Shown here: one piece after another, positions 43,191-54,689 of the stretch
Layout of the letters: each line of letters opens with the position of its first letter
How positions within the stretch are numbered: position 1 is the stretch's first letter
Source: Macrothele yani
Lineage: Eukaryota; Arthropoda; Arachnida; Araneae; Macrothelidae
Direction: 5' to 3'
NCBI GenBank assembly: GCA_039090855.1
Contig: CM077011.1
Coordinates: forward strand, 31,711,001-31,775,000
Length of the DNA stretch: 64,000 nt
Notes under the pieces: generated by a model
Seen by the model: only the letters and a program-made list of their open reading frames with translations
What the model was told of the DNA's origin: nothing
Databases searched by the model: none
Made by a program: the position numbers and the translations under genes

Positions 43191-44050
43191 GCTACTTACA
43201 TTAGAAGAAACGCTTCAATTTAATGAAAATGCATCAACTTACATTAGGAAAGAATGCCTTCTTATGTTTGCAGTGATTTCTACTGATTTAGTGTTCTTTG
43301 AGTCCACGACATTATTTTTGTATTACACTTACCTTGCAACATGTCAACAGTGTTATTACTTCACTAATGGGAGTGTTGCTACTATACACTATCTTCAGCA
43401 CATTGTAACGTCTAGGTTCCTTTGAAACTCTGTGAGGGAGCACCAGTGTATATGTGGCGTATGCTCCTGACTATCGTTTTACGTCACCTTACGTCTGGAA
43501 ATTGTGTAGATATACTTGGACACAATATCACTTATTGTGTGATGATGTAGAGCATAGTGAAAGAAAGACTTTTACCTGCCCTTATTTGTTTTTAGAATTT
43601 TAGTAAAGATTCCGAGTGTCGTTGGTGATTAATTGTATTAGTTTAAGTAATTTACGTGCATATACGGTATTTCAGAGTTTTCATTTCAGCACGTTTTCAC
43701 GTTTTCATTCTTACGCATATACGTAATGCTTTCATTTCTTCTTGTATGTCTCATTAACCACAGAAAAACCGATGAAGGAAGAAATATTAATCATAATACA
43801 TGGGAAATCGATGAAATATTCAAAGCCAAAAGAATATTAATTCTGAATTTGCTTGTAACTCTTTCTAGTCATCCATGTAAAACTTCTCAAAAACTTGAAA
43901 ATGTCATCGTCCTGGAGGGGGAATCGAGACGGCATCTCTCGATTTCTATGCTAAAGTTTGCTTTGATCTTCGCCCATCGGCGTTTCGATTAGCGAGAATC
44001 TGAGGACAATTAGATTCCTAAGTTAAAGTTTGCTTTGTCTCAGTTGCTTG
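43191..44050. other. No gene recognised
   Basis: Short frames only; none has a recognisable domain. Confidence 0.4.
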
Positions 44051-44059
44051 GAACTTCAC

Positions 44060-44150
44060 TGTCCTGGGTGGTGTAACGGTTAGCACACTCGAACGGAAAT
44101 CGAGAGATGAGAGTTCGAATTTTCGCTCCAGGGCGGTGAAATTTTTTAAG
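44060..44150 (+). other. tRNA-like sequence, probable SINE head
   Basis: GGTGTAACGGTTAGCACACT is a good A-box arm and GAGTTCGAATTTTCGCTC a B box with loop changes; CCTGGGT and CTCCAGGG could form part of an acceptor stem. Poly-T tracts at about 44190-44245 follow. Probably a Glu-type tRNA-derived SINE. Confidence 0.45.
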
Positions 44151-44559
44151 TTTTCTGAGTGATGTTTCATGGATGACCAAGCCTCCGTTTTTTTTTTTTT
44201 TTTTGGTGGTACAAGCCTCCTTTTTTTTTTTTTTTTTTTTTTTGCCTTGATGGATTTCAAAAATATCTATTTCCTGTGGCTCCCCACTCCCTCGAAAAAA
44301 ATTCTATTTACGCCCCTGGTGATAGCCCTCGGAATACTCTAATTAAGACTAAAGACCGGAAATTACGTCTATTAACTGAGCATTAATCCTTCTTTGTAAC
44401 GGGAAGGGGACAACTCCTGGAAGGAGCAAAACGCATATTCGGGCGTCATGGACTTCTGGGCAGCTCAAGATTTCAGGGCCTTGGTCATCAAAAGGTCAAT
44501 CAATTGGGAATTCATGTACGACTTGCAGCCCAACAGGAGGTTTATCTAAAGTTTCAAAA

Positions 44560-45560
44560 TAGCGTATCTAAAAATTTAGTACATATTAAAAACAAGTTAG
44601 TGAAATCATGCAATGCATTGGTTATGATACGCTTTACAACATACCAGAAATCATTACTCAAATTATGTGGATAATGGCTGTGGAATAAATCTCTCTCCTG
44701 TGTCCTGACCTTTGACCCCATTTCGATGATATTCAACAGGACCGGTTCCGTTTATCTCCGAAACAACATACCAAAGGTTTGTCGCAATGGAACCATTTTT
44801 ACGCAAGTTATGAGGATAATAACTGTGGAATAAATCTTGCTTCTGTACCCTTACCTTTGACCCCATTTCGATTATATTAAACAGAACTGGTTCAGTATAC
44901 CTCCGGTACAATATACTAAAGTTTTGTCGCAATAGAATTATTTTTAGTCAAGTTATGAGGATAATGGCTGTGGAATAAATCTCGCTCCTGTGCCCTGACC
45001 TTTGACCCCATTTCGATGATATTCAACAGAACCGGTTCAGTAGGCTTCTGGAACAACATGATAAAGGTTTGTCGCAATGGAACTATTTTTACGCAAGTTA
45101 TGACGCATTAGGGCAATGGAATGAATCCCACTCCTATGCACTGACCTTTGATCCCATTTCGCCCATTTTCAATAGGTTTCGTCCCCTGGTAGTTCCCTAC
45201 CACATTCTAAAATTTCAACGAAATCGAACCATTTTTACGCAAGTTATGACTCGTAAGGTCAGTGGAATGGATCCCGCTCCTATGTCCTGACCTTTGACCC
45301 ATAGCGCTCGTTTTAAATAGGGTTCTTTCCCAAGTATTTCCCTATCACATACTAAATTGTCATCCAAATCGAATAATTTTTACGCAAGTTATGACGCATA
45401 AGAGCGGTGGAATGAATCCCGCTGCTATGTCCTGACCTTTGACCCCATTTCGTCTATTTTCAATAGGGTTCCTCCCCAGGTTTTCCCCTACCACATATTA
45501 AAATTCCATTGAAATCTATTACCACATATTAAAATTCCATTGAAATTTACGCGAGTTATC
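44560..45560 (+). repeat. Repeat family R, array R3 (six DR1-like cores)
   Basis: Starts with AACAAGTTAGTGAAATCATG and continues with monomers whose TGACCTTTGACCCC cores lie at 44706, 44851, 44996, 45142, 45288 and 45433, spaced 145 or 146 bp. Three are perfect. First monomers have a TTCAACAGAACCGG block, later ones TTTTCAATAGG. Confidence 0.95.
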
Positions 45561-45599
45561 GTGCTTAAAAATGGTATGAATTCCCTTTTATGAAATAAA

Positions 45600-46420
45600 A
45601 TAACGCTAGTTCCTTTTTTACGCTTTCCAACCGTAGTTTGAAGAAGCGTATATGCTCCAGCTTTGTCCGTCTGTCTGTCTGCCTGTCCGTCCGCACGATA
45701 ACTCGAGTAAAAGTGGTTCGAATTTTTAGTATGTGGTAGGGGACCACCTGAGAACGAATCCAATTGAAAATGGACAAAATGGGGCCAAAGGTCAGGGCAT
45801 GGGAGCGAGATTCATTCCATTGCCCTTATGCGTCATAACTTGCGCAAAAATGGTTCAATTTCGATGAAATTGTAGTATGTGGTAGGGGACAACCTCGGCA
45901 CGAATTCTGTTGAAAATGGGCGAAATGGAGTCAAAGATCAGGACATAAAAGCGGGATCCATTCCATTGCCCTTCTGCGTCATAACTTACGTAAAAATGCC
46001 TTTATTGCGACAAAACGTTATTATGTTGTTCCGGAAGTATACTGAACCGGTTATGTTGAATATAATCGAAATGGGGTCAAAGGTCAGGGCATAGGAGCGA
46101 GATTTATTCCACAGCCATTATCCTCATAACTTGAGTAATTATTTCTGGTATGTTGGAAAGCGTATCATGATCAATGCATTGCATGATTTTACTAACTTGT
46201 TTATGCTTGCCAACCGTAGGTTGAAGAAGCGTATATGCTCCAGCTTTGTCTGGCTGTTTGTCTGTCCGCCAGTCCATCCGCACGATAACTCGCTTAAAAA
46301 TATTTCGATTTCGATGAAATTTTAGTATGTAGAAGGGGACCACTTGGGGACGCACCCTATTGAAAATGGGCGAAATGGGTTCAAAGCTCAGGACACAAGA
46401 GCGGGATCCATTCCATTGCC
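45600..46420 (-). repeat. Repeat family R, array R4, part before the LINE
   Basis: Starts with the header (TTTTTTACGCTTTCCAACCG, GCTTTGTCCGTCTGTCTGTC), cores GGGGCCAAAGGTCA, GGAGTCAAAGATCA and GGGGTCAAAGGTCA at 45781, 45927 and 46073 exactly 146 bp apart, and a second header at 46208-46290. It stops inside the phrase CCATTGCCCTTATGCGTC, where the LINE is inserted. Confidence 0.95.
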
Positions 46421-49400
46421 CTTCATCATCATCATCATCATTGTCAACCATTATCAATCCACTGCTGGACGAAGGTCTCCCCAAGTTTCCTCCACAACGG
46501 TCTGTCTTGTGCCAGTCTCCTCCATGTCACTCCCGCATATTTACGAATTTCATCCACCCATCTCCCATGTGGTCTTTTTCTGGGTCTTTTCCTGTCCCTT
46601 GGAATCCAATCTAAAATTTCGGCTGTCCATCTATGGTCTGTCCTTCTGGCAGTATGTCCAGCCCATTGCCATTTCAGGGATTTAACTCTGATCATGATGT
46701 CTTCCACTCTCGTCATTTTCGGATCCACGAGTTCCTCTTCTTATCTCTCCTGGTTATACCAAGCATGCACCTCTCCATGCTTCTTTGAGTTGTCTGCAGT
46801 CTTTGTATGTCTCTTTTAGTTAAGGTCCACGTCTCTGCACCATACGTAAGCACTGGAAGGATGCATTGATCAAACACTTTTCTTTTAAGACATAACGGCA
46901 TATTGCTCTTGAAAATTATGCTGTTTCTTCCAAAAGCTCTCCAGGCAAGTTTTGTACGCCGATTAATTTCTTCGTCAATGTGACCCTCACTTGATATCTG
47001 CTGTCCAAGATAAACATACGTATCTGTTATCTCCAGTTTTTCTCCATCAATCGATAAATCTTCATTTCTTGTAAAAGCATTGAACATCACTTTTGTCTTC
47101 TGAAAGTTCATTTTTAATCCCACTTCTTTACTCTTGTCAGCAAGTTCCTGGATCATACTCTGCAGCTCTGATGGGGTAGTTGCAAAAATGACTACGTCAT
47201 CAGCAAAACGAAGGTGGGTTAGATAATCTCCATTAATCTTTATCCCTTTGTTTTCCCAGTTCAGTGATTGAAAGACATTTTCCAATGTGGCATTAAAGAG
47301 CTTCGGAGATATGGTGTCACCTTGTCTCACTCCCTTTCCAATTTTTATGTGTGTTGTATTTTCAAACAGCCAAATCTTTGCACTTGCATTTTCATACATG
47401 TTATTAATAATATTAATGTATGCATCTTCAATACCGCAGGATTTCAGAGCCGTGGTAACTGCTGATGGTTTCACCGAATCAAAGGCTTTTTCATAATCGA
47501 TAAAAGCCATGCACAATGGAAGTTCATATTCCCTCGCTCTTTCAATTAGTTCTCTCAGTACGTGGATATGATCTATTGTGCTGTAGCCACTCCTGAATCC
47601 AGCTTGTTCTCTCGGTTGAGCCATGTCCAGTGTTACCTTCAAGCGGTGTGAAAGAACTTTAGTGAAGATTTTATAAACCACTGATAGGAGGCTGATAGGT
47701 CTGTAGTTCCTGAGATCCTCAATGTCACCTTTTTTATGTAGCAGGATCATTGTAGCATTGTTCCAATCCTCAGAATCTTCCCTTCATTAAGGCATCGAGT
47801 GAAAATTTGGGCGAGTACTGTTTCAATTTCTCCACTTGCTTCTTGTATGATGTCTATAGTAATTCCATCTTCTCCTGGAGCTTTCCCCCGCTTCATGTTC
47901 TTGATTGCATGAGCAACTTCTGCTGGGAGGACTGGAAGAACTCCGGTACCTTTCATGATGTCTGGAGTACATGTATCATCCCTTTCATATAGTTTGGAGT
48001 AGAAATCTTTCACTTTTGTCAAAATTTCGCCTCTATTTCTTGTTATAGAACCATCTTCTTTTCTCAGAGCCATAATCTGTTTTCTTCCCTTACTGAGATG
48101 TCCCTTTGCTATCTTTAGGCTTTGGTTGTTTTCAATTGCTTTCCTTACTAGTTCACAGTTGAATTTTCTTACGTCTTCAGTGATACTTTTTCTTACTGTC
48201 TTGCATAGCTCTATATATTCCACTTTGGAAGTCACATCTTCTTTAGTTGTCCTCATCTCTCTTCTTTTTTGCATCAACATTTTGGTTTTTCCTGATAATT
48301 TGTTTACATGCAACTTGTTCTTAGACCCAGCTAATTTTGTTGCTGTTTCCATAAGAGCTTTGGTTACTTTTCTGTTAACTTCAGAAATATCCACTTCTTC
48401 TGATGTTAGGCCTTCTAAAGCAGAGAATCTGTTCTTCAGTTCCAACTTGAAAGTATTATGGTGTTTTTTAAGGTTGGTTATGTCAATACATTTTGTTTGT
48501 CTTATGAGCTTGCCACGTTCCAGTTTAGTGTTGAGGTGCATCTTACATCTCACCAATCTATGGTCACTACCTGTGTTGAACTTGTTTAGCACACTGCAGT
48601 CTTCGATGACGAATTTTTGTTACACATAATAAAATCAATTTCACTTGTCGTCCCAATTGGATGTCTCCATGTCCATTTCCTGTGTGGCTTTTTCTTGAAA
48701 AAGGAATTCAAGATGAAAAATCCTTCTGCCTCTGCAAACTCAACGAGAGTATTTCCACGCTGGTTTCTGTTGCCGTGACCGAATTTACCTACTGAAGTTT
48801 CATTCTGTTGCCGGTGCCCTATTTTTGCATTGAAATCTCCCATAATTATCTTCAAGTGCTGCTTACCTTTATTATTTAGATGACGAATTTCCTCATAAAA
48901 TTCTTCAATTTCTTCTTCAGGATGACTTGTGGTGGGTGCATAAGTTTGAATAATCTGAACCTGGTATCTTCTCGATAGTTGGATAACGAGTCGTGCAGCT
49001 CTGTCAGAGGAACTTTCAACTTCTACCACTTTATCCTTCAGTTTCTTGTTTATTATAAATCCAACACCACTAGTTCTGCCAGTATCTGTCCCACGATAGT
49101 AGAAGAGATGTCCACTTTTCAGTTCAATGAGATCTTCTCCTTTTCTCCTTACCTCACTCAGCCCGACGATGTCCCACTTGATCCTTTGTAGTTCCTCTTC
49201 CAATTCAAGAAGCCTTGAATCAGAAGATAGGGAGCGTCCGTTGTAGGTAGCCAAGGTCAGCATCAAATGGCAGCCTAGTCCGGTCCTCCGGGGATTCTTA
49301 GCACCCTCTGCCTTCATGTCGCACTGGCCGCTGCCTTGGCCAGGTACATTCCAGCTGCCGGAGACTGAGGGCCAAGATTTAAGTTGTAGAGTCATTTTGG

Positions 49401-49571
49401 AGGTGTTTGGCCATAACTCACCACGCTGGCCAAGCGGGTTGGTGAGTGTGGGATAGCATTTCCTCTGATCCCGATGGTATAGTTATACCGCTATTTGCGG
49501 TCGTCAGAGCCCCTTTAGTGGGAACAGGATGCACCACGAGAAGGCGGGGTTGACATTTGTCAAGGAGAGGC
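46421..49571 (-). mobile_element. RTE-like LINE, nearly full length, inserted in array R4
   Basis: The 3' end on the left carries the trinucleotide tail ATCATCATCATCATCA followed by TTGTCAACCATT; the 5' end on the right includes a conserved 5' region (GGTATAGTTATACCGCTAT) shared with the copy ending near 60487. The flanks are two pieces of one R monomer: CCATTGCCCT on the left and GCCTTATGCGTCATAA on the right, with about 5-6 bp duplicated. Length about 3.15 kb. Confidence 0.9.
46444..49395 (-). pseudogene. RTE-like LINE polyprotein: endonuclease plus reverse transcriptase
   Basis: One long protein in four frames. The endonuclease-exonuclease-phosphatase domain (48586-49395) has LATYNGRSL, IVGLSEVRRKGE, TYAPTT, IMGDFNAKIG and TTSEIDFIMC. 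A linker follows (47747-48592). The reverse transcriptase (46713-47750) has LLHKKGDIEDLRNYRPISLL, FIDYEKAFDS, GVRQGDTISPKLFNA and the catalytic FADDVVIF, then GLKMNFQKTKVM. The C-terminal segment (46444-46728) ends QQWIDNG near the tail. Three breaks separate the frames; the one at 47750 is a single-base loss (CCTCAGAATC here, CCTCAAGAATC in the 57-60 kb copy). It resembles insect proteins annotated as craniofacial development protein 2-like endonuclease-reverse transcriptases. Confidence 0.9.
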
Positions 49572-50290
49572 TGTGATGCCTTATGCGTCATAATTTACGT
49601 AAAAATGGTTCGATTGCGACACAACTTTAGTATGTTGTTCCGGAGGTCTACTGACCCTGTTATGTTGAATATCATTGAAATGGGATCAAAGGTGAGGACA
49701 CAGGAGCAATATTTATTCCTCAGCCATTATCCTCATAACTTGGGTAATAATTTGAGTAATGATTTCTGGTATGTTGGAAAGCGTATCATAATTAATGCAT
49801 TGCATGATTTTACTAACTTGTGCACGCTTTCCAACCGTACATTGAAGAAGAGTATTTGCTCCAGCTTTGTCCGTCTGTTTGTCTGTCCGCCTGTCCATCC
49901 GCACGATAACTCTAGTAAAAATGGTTCGATTTCGATGAAATTTTAGTATGTGGTAGGGGACAACCTCGGCACGAAATCTGTTGAAAACGGGTGAAAGGGG
50001 GTAAACGCTCGGGACATAGGAACGGGATTCATTCCATCGCCCTTATGCGTCATAATTTATGTAAAAATGCTTCGATTGGTACAAAACTTTATCATGTCGT
50101 TCCGGAGATATACTGAAAAAATTATGTTTAATATCATCGAAATGGGGTCAAAGGACAAGGTACAGGAGCAAGATTTATTCCGCAGCCATTATCCTCATAA
50201 CTTGAGAAATAACTTGAGAAGTGATTTCTGGTATCTTGGAAAGCGCATCATAATCAATGCAGTGCATGGTTTTACTAACTTGTTATGAAT
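49572..50290 (-). repeat. Repeat family R, array R4, part after the LINE
   Basis: Continues the interrupted monomer (TGCGTCATAATTTACGTAAA), with decayed cores GGGATCAAAGGTGA at about 49682 and GGGGTCAAAGGACA at about 50142 and another header at 49826-49900. It closes with the ATGCAGTGCATGGTTTTACT block that opens the reverse-oriented arrays. Confidence 0.9.
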
Positions 50291-50374
50291 TCCTTTTTAT
50301 GAAATAAAATAGCCCTGATTCCTTTTTATGAAATTACTCTGCAATTTTATTCTTTTTTATGAAATTACTCTGCA

Positions 50375-50425
50375 TTTAGGGTCCGGGTTCGAATCCCTGT
50401 GAGGCATGGATGTTGTGTTTGTCTA
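50375..50425 (+). mobile_element. SINE A fragment
   Basis: GGGTCCGGGTTCGAATCCCT and GGCATGGATGTTGTGTTTGT are the B box and body of SINE A; both ends are missing. Confidence 0.7.
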
Positions 50426-50448
50426 TCTCGGTAACCGTGAGTACAACA

Positions 50449-50690
50449 CGACTGTGCATGGTATCCTTTTAAAGCTCTCGACGAGATCTATTCAAATATA
50501 TGAAGAACATTCAGCAGTGGTTTGAACTAAACATTTAAAAAATTCCTTTCTTGTGAGCCGGTGAATACCTTTGACAATATCGCAGTTTATCTGGATAAAC
50601 AAAGCGACTGTGCCTGGTATCGTTTTAAAGATCTCGACGAGATCTATTTAGGTACATGAAGAACATATCGCAGTGGTTTAAACTAAAATA
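50449..50690. repeat. 156-bp direct repeat, two units
   Basis: CGACTGTGCATGGTATCCTT and CTCGACGAGATCTATTCAAA at 50449 recur with changes at 50605, including GCAGTGGTTTGAACTAAA. The leader TATCTCGGTAACCGTGAGT resembles the TATCTCTGCAACTATTAG phrase of family C. Confidence 0.8.
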
Positions 50691-50699
50691 AAAAAAATG

Positions 50700-52030
50700 T
50701 TTTCATGCGAAAGGGTTAACATTTTCGACAATGCCGCGGAATTCGCAGAATGAACGCAAGCAAAAGTGGAGAAAATCAAAACGAGAAAATGAGGAATGTA
50801 AGAAACCCAAGAAGACAGAGCACCACGTTAGGTAATTCGTGTATCGATCTGCTTTGTGTTCGCAATGTATACAGCATTATTTGTAAAAGTTACGTAAGCT
50901 ACTATTTATATCATAGAACTGTGTTGGCTATAACAAATTAAATAAACGCTTTGAAACCATACTCAACTAGCTCATTTGAACTCTCCGATATGCAAGTCAT
51001 AGTCCTATTTTCCAAACTGACAGCTCAATCATATCTAAGCCTACCTGTATTGTTTTTTACTTGATTCTTTAATATTTTCACTAAGTTAACAGCAGTTTAG
51101 TTGTGTAGGTGGATTGTCAAATAACGCAGGGCCAGAGGTCGCTGATGGCGTCCCATAATAAAATCTCGATTGCTGTAAATTCTATCCTGTAAAACATCGG
51201 TTGTTACTGGTATATTTGAACATGACTATGTCGTTTTGCGCGCTTTCTCAAGACAGACTAGATTATTGTTTACTCAAGAATGTGTAGTTTCCACAGAGCA
51301 ATGAGTCTACAACCTGACGTGTTTTAATCTAACCATCTCAGTTTGATCTAATTACCATCTGAAATCACTAAAATCGTTTCACATCACCTGTAAAACTAAA
51401 TAAATGTTTGTATCCATTTCTTTAAGGACAGCCGTTTCTTTTTCATTCTATATGTATTATCAACACGATCAACATTTTGCTACAGTCAAGATAAACACAT
51501 CTAACTTAAACTACGGAATACTTCTGACATTAATTTATCAATCTCTCTCTTCTTGACAACGCAGCAGATATAAAATATTTGTCTTCCTCGACTTTAATAA
51601 AAGTTTAATGGGGTTGTAAACTCAAGAAGTATTATTTATCATGAGGTTTTCGTCGACCAATAGTGGTTTTGAGAAGATGTCATTATTTTTAAAGGTATTG
51701 GCCTTCACGTGATACAGCGAAATAAACGGAAAAAGCAATAATAAAACTTATCAGAAAAGATTAGTCCTTTGGTTGAGAAATGAAGAGGTTCCCGTTTTTT
51801 ATGGTATATTTTTCAGATGCCATGAGATTAATGCTGCCATCTCAAAGTGAAAATCGATGATGTAATTTTTATAACAGCTTACATTGAATATTTGTTAGGG
51901 GTAATAGATAACACTTCAGGTGATTCAGATTTACGATCTGCGAATTTCCAATCGGCTTTGTAACTAGAGGCAGATTTTGGCTATGATCGCAAAAAAATTA
52001 ACTTACCATCTCTTTACAACCTTGAGTATA
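50700..52030. other. No gene recognised
   Basis: A/T-rich, with no terminal repeat, array or domain. Confidence 0.45.
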
Positions 52031-52403
52031 TATGTAATATATCAATAGGGACACCCATGGGACCGGATGTTTCGTCCCTTAATGAAAAGTGCCCCTTACT
52101 GGCCTAATTGGGAGGTTCCTAACGAAATACATATCCAATAAATACGTAATAGACATTTCATTTTAATAAAGAATGTAAATTTTATATGTAAATAACAGTA
52201 AATCTTAAATACGAAAAAAATACAAACACATATGTACAAAACAGAAATACCGTACTTGTGTACAGTAAAGGCACAATGTCTGTATATGGAACAGTGGAAC
52301 GTACGTGTAGTACGTGTTTATTTTAAATAATCCAACACAAAAGTTTGTTTTGAAGCTTTCAATTTACAGGCATTTTTCTTCACATGAATACTAGGTTTAC
52401 TAA

Positions 52404-52628
52404 TTAAATTGAGTCCTTCACTGTTACAGACATTTGAAAAAAATTATGCAATTCTCCGGCGTATTTTAATACTTCCTTAAAACTTTTGATTTCACAGCTT
52501 TCTTCCGCCACCTCCTCCTCCTCCTCCTCCTCTTTCGCTTCACTTTCCGGGTCCTCCAAGCAATATTCTGTTATGCCTTCATTATGAACTACAAAAATAA
52601 AAAGAATGTTTCTATAAGTGTCAAACAA
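52404..52628 (-). pseudogene. Acidic C-terminal fragment, possibly of a pogo-like transposase
   Basis: The frame reads GITEYCLEDPESEA, a run of Glu, then EIKSFKEVLKYAGELHNFFQ and MSVTVKDSI to a stop. Acidic linkers followed by a short amphipathic helix occur at the C-terminus of pogo/Tigger-type transposases. The catalytic domain is absent. The GAG/GAA repeat accounts for the Glu run, so the frame could also be a low-complexity accident. Confidence 0.35.
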
Positions 52629-52760
52629 AGGTATTCGATCTTTCGCACGTTCATAAGTGAGTCACGGAAAAATTCTCATTGGCCGCCACCGGAAGTCGAA
52701 CCCAGGGTCTTCCAGTTACGCTTCCGCTACACCACAGCTGCCTCGAATCCCTCCAGACTC
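52615..52760 (-). mobile_element. SINE E, tRNA-derived, single copy
   Basis: On the minus strand GGTGTAGCGGAAGCGTAACT is a tRNA-like arm and CTGGGTTCGACTTCCGG a B box; CAATGAGAATTTTTCCGTGA follows. This unit is present twice more, head to head, at 52880-53178. Confidence 0.7.
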
Positions 52761-52879
52761 ACACACGCTAACTGCCAAGCCAAGTTGGTAGGTTGCTTCT
52801 TGGATCCCCGCACAATGCTGGGGATTCACCAAAGATGGTAAGCAGCAACTGAAGAAATAATTAGAAGGCGAATGAATAA

Positions 52880-53178
52880 TTAATACAGATATTTAACGTG
52901 GACCAGGAACATCAAACAAAGATCTTCGCTCTTTCCACGTTTATAAATGAGTCACGGAACAATTCTCATTGGCCGCCACCGGGAGTCGAACCCAGGGTCT
53001 TCCAGTTACGCACCGGATATGCTTCCACTACACCACGTATATCCGGCGCATAACTGGAAGACCCTAGGCTCGACTCCCGGTGGCGGCCAATGAGAATTTT
53101 TCGTGACTCACTTATGAACGTGGAAAGAGTGAAGACCTTTGTTTGAATTTCCTGGTCCACGTTAAATGTCTGTATTAA
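52880..53178. repeat. Near-perfect hairpin of two SINE E copies, 141-bp arms
   Basis: The left arm (52880-53020) and right arm (53039-53178) are reverse complements with few mismatches, separated by only 18 bp (53021-53038). Each arm includes the B-box region, GGCCGCCACCGGGAGTCGA and CTTTCCACGTTTATAAATG. Transcription across it would give a long double-stranded stem. Confidence 0.95.
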
Positions 53179-53189
53179 AGTTTCCATAA

Positions 53190-53950
53190 GTGTCCGTAAA
53201 ATGGAGGTGCCCATTATTCGCAGGTAAATACATTAAGATCCCTATACCAAGACACTGGGACTAGGAGAATTGTCTCTTAAATAGAAGTGTCCCTTATTCG
53301 GAGGTAAATGCATTAAGATCCCTATACCAAGGCACTGGAACTAGGAAAATTGTCCCTTAAACAGAGGTGTCCCTTATTCGGAGGTAAATAAATTAATATT
53401 CCTATATCAAGGCACTGGAACTAGGGAGAATTGTCTCTTAAATAGAACTGTCCCTTATTCAGAGGTAAATACATTAATTAAGATCCCTATACCAAGGCAC
53501 TGGAACTAGGAAAATTGTCCCTTAAACAGAGGTGTCCCTTATTCGAAGGTAAATACATTAAGATCCCGTTACCAAGGCACTGAAACTAGGAGAATTGTCC
53601 CTTAAATTTTCGTGTCCCTTATTCAGAGGAATTAGGATCCCTATACGAAGGGATTACGACTAGGAGAATTGTCCCTTAAGTAGAGGTGTCTCTTATTCGG
53701 AGGTAAATACATTAAGATCCCTATACCAAGGCATTGGAACTAGGAGAATTGTCCCTTAAATTGAGATGTACCTTATTATGAGGTAAATACATTAGGATCC
53801 CTATACGAAGGGACTGGGACTGGGACTAGGAGAATTGTCCCTTAAACAGAGGTGTCCCTTATTCGGAGGTAAATACATTAGAATCCTTATACCAAGTGAT
53901 TGGGACTAAGAGAAGTGTCCCTTAAACAGAGGTGTCCCTCAAAGGAAGTA
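53190..53950. repeat. 80-bp tandem array, about nine units
   Basis: GAGGTAAATACATTAAGATC and CTAGGAGAATTGTCCCTTAA recur with starts near 53222, 53302, 53382, 53463, 53547, 53628, 53700, 53780 and 53867, spacing 72-88 bp. Units look like expanded pogo/Tigger terminal sequence. Confidence 0.9.
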
Positions 53951-54361
53951 TGCGCATGAAGCCGCAGAAAATAATTTTTAAAAGGGACACCCAGCAATAA
54001 ACGTACACAATACACAAAACCTGGACCAATTCAAAATTTTGGGAATCCAAGACCTATTCATAAATGCTTTATAAAAATATGGAAGAATTGCAATAAAATT
54101 TTGGCAGTTGTCACTTGTGTCTTTATCAAGGGCCGACACAAAATAACATCTATCTCATTTCACAGACCAAGAAGTGTGGGTTTCTCTTATCTTAAATTTG
54201 CAAAAGTTGCAGGGAAAATATTTTAAACAAACAAATTATCGGTTTGAGAAATTCTTGGGAAGCTTTCTCAGAGCTTCACAACTGAGTGGTGTACATGTAC
54301 AATATACATGTCTGCTGTGTATCACCCCTCTCCCTGTTAACTATTGTTAACTATGTTTTTT

Positions 54362-54475
54362 ACAGCTTACATTGTTAACAATATGGAAGTTAAAATTTTA
54401 CAGCTTATATAGTTTACAGTATGGAAGTTAACATTTTACAGCTTATATAATTTACAATATGGACGTTAAAATTTT
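54362..54475. repeat. 38-bp tandem repeat, three units
   Basis: ACAGCTTACATTGTTAACAA and following bases begin at 54362, 54400 and 54438, with a handful of substitutions. Confidence 0.95.
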
Positions 54476-54689
54476 TAGTAATTGAAGGCTAATGGATTTT
54501 CTTAAAACGGACTCGAAAACGTTTTTTTCGGGGGGAGGGGGTGTCCGGTATGCCACTGTATATATTTATGAACGCTACTAAAAGAGCAAGAAATCGTTTG
54601 ACGAATTTACGTTGACGATAACGTGAGGTACAATTTTCTCGATGGGCGTCCAGAGCGTCTTGAATAAAAAAATACTACCTTATCCTTTT

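Larger units (their letters stand above)
52040..53990 (-). mobile_element. Probable pogo/Tigger-like relic
   Basis: The left part (52044-52110) reads, on the minus strand, GTGTCCCTTAAT-type phrases typical of Tigger termini; the right part holds many GTCCCTTAAACAGAGGTGTC phrases, also Tigger-like. Between them a glutamate-rich C-terminal coding fragment lies at 52404-52628. Three copies of SINE E sequence interrupt it. Exact ends are not resolvable; the call rests on terminal phrases and overall arrangement. Confidence 0.4.

Noticed and set aside
44018..44260. Lysine-rich minus-strand frame
   Set aside because: It is a translation of two poly-T tracts.
49557..49946. 129-codon frame and similar frames in the R arrays as proteins
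   Set aside because: Frames recur only because R monomers recur; the monomer length is not a multiple of three and the header translates to VCPPVHPH-type low complexity.
52404..52628. Host gene with a glutamate-rich domain
   Set aside because: The Glu run comes from a GAG repeat, there is no splice context, and flanking sequence looks like a pogo/Tigger relic.
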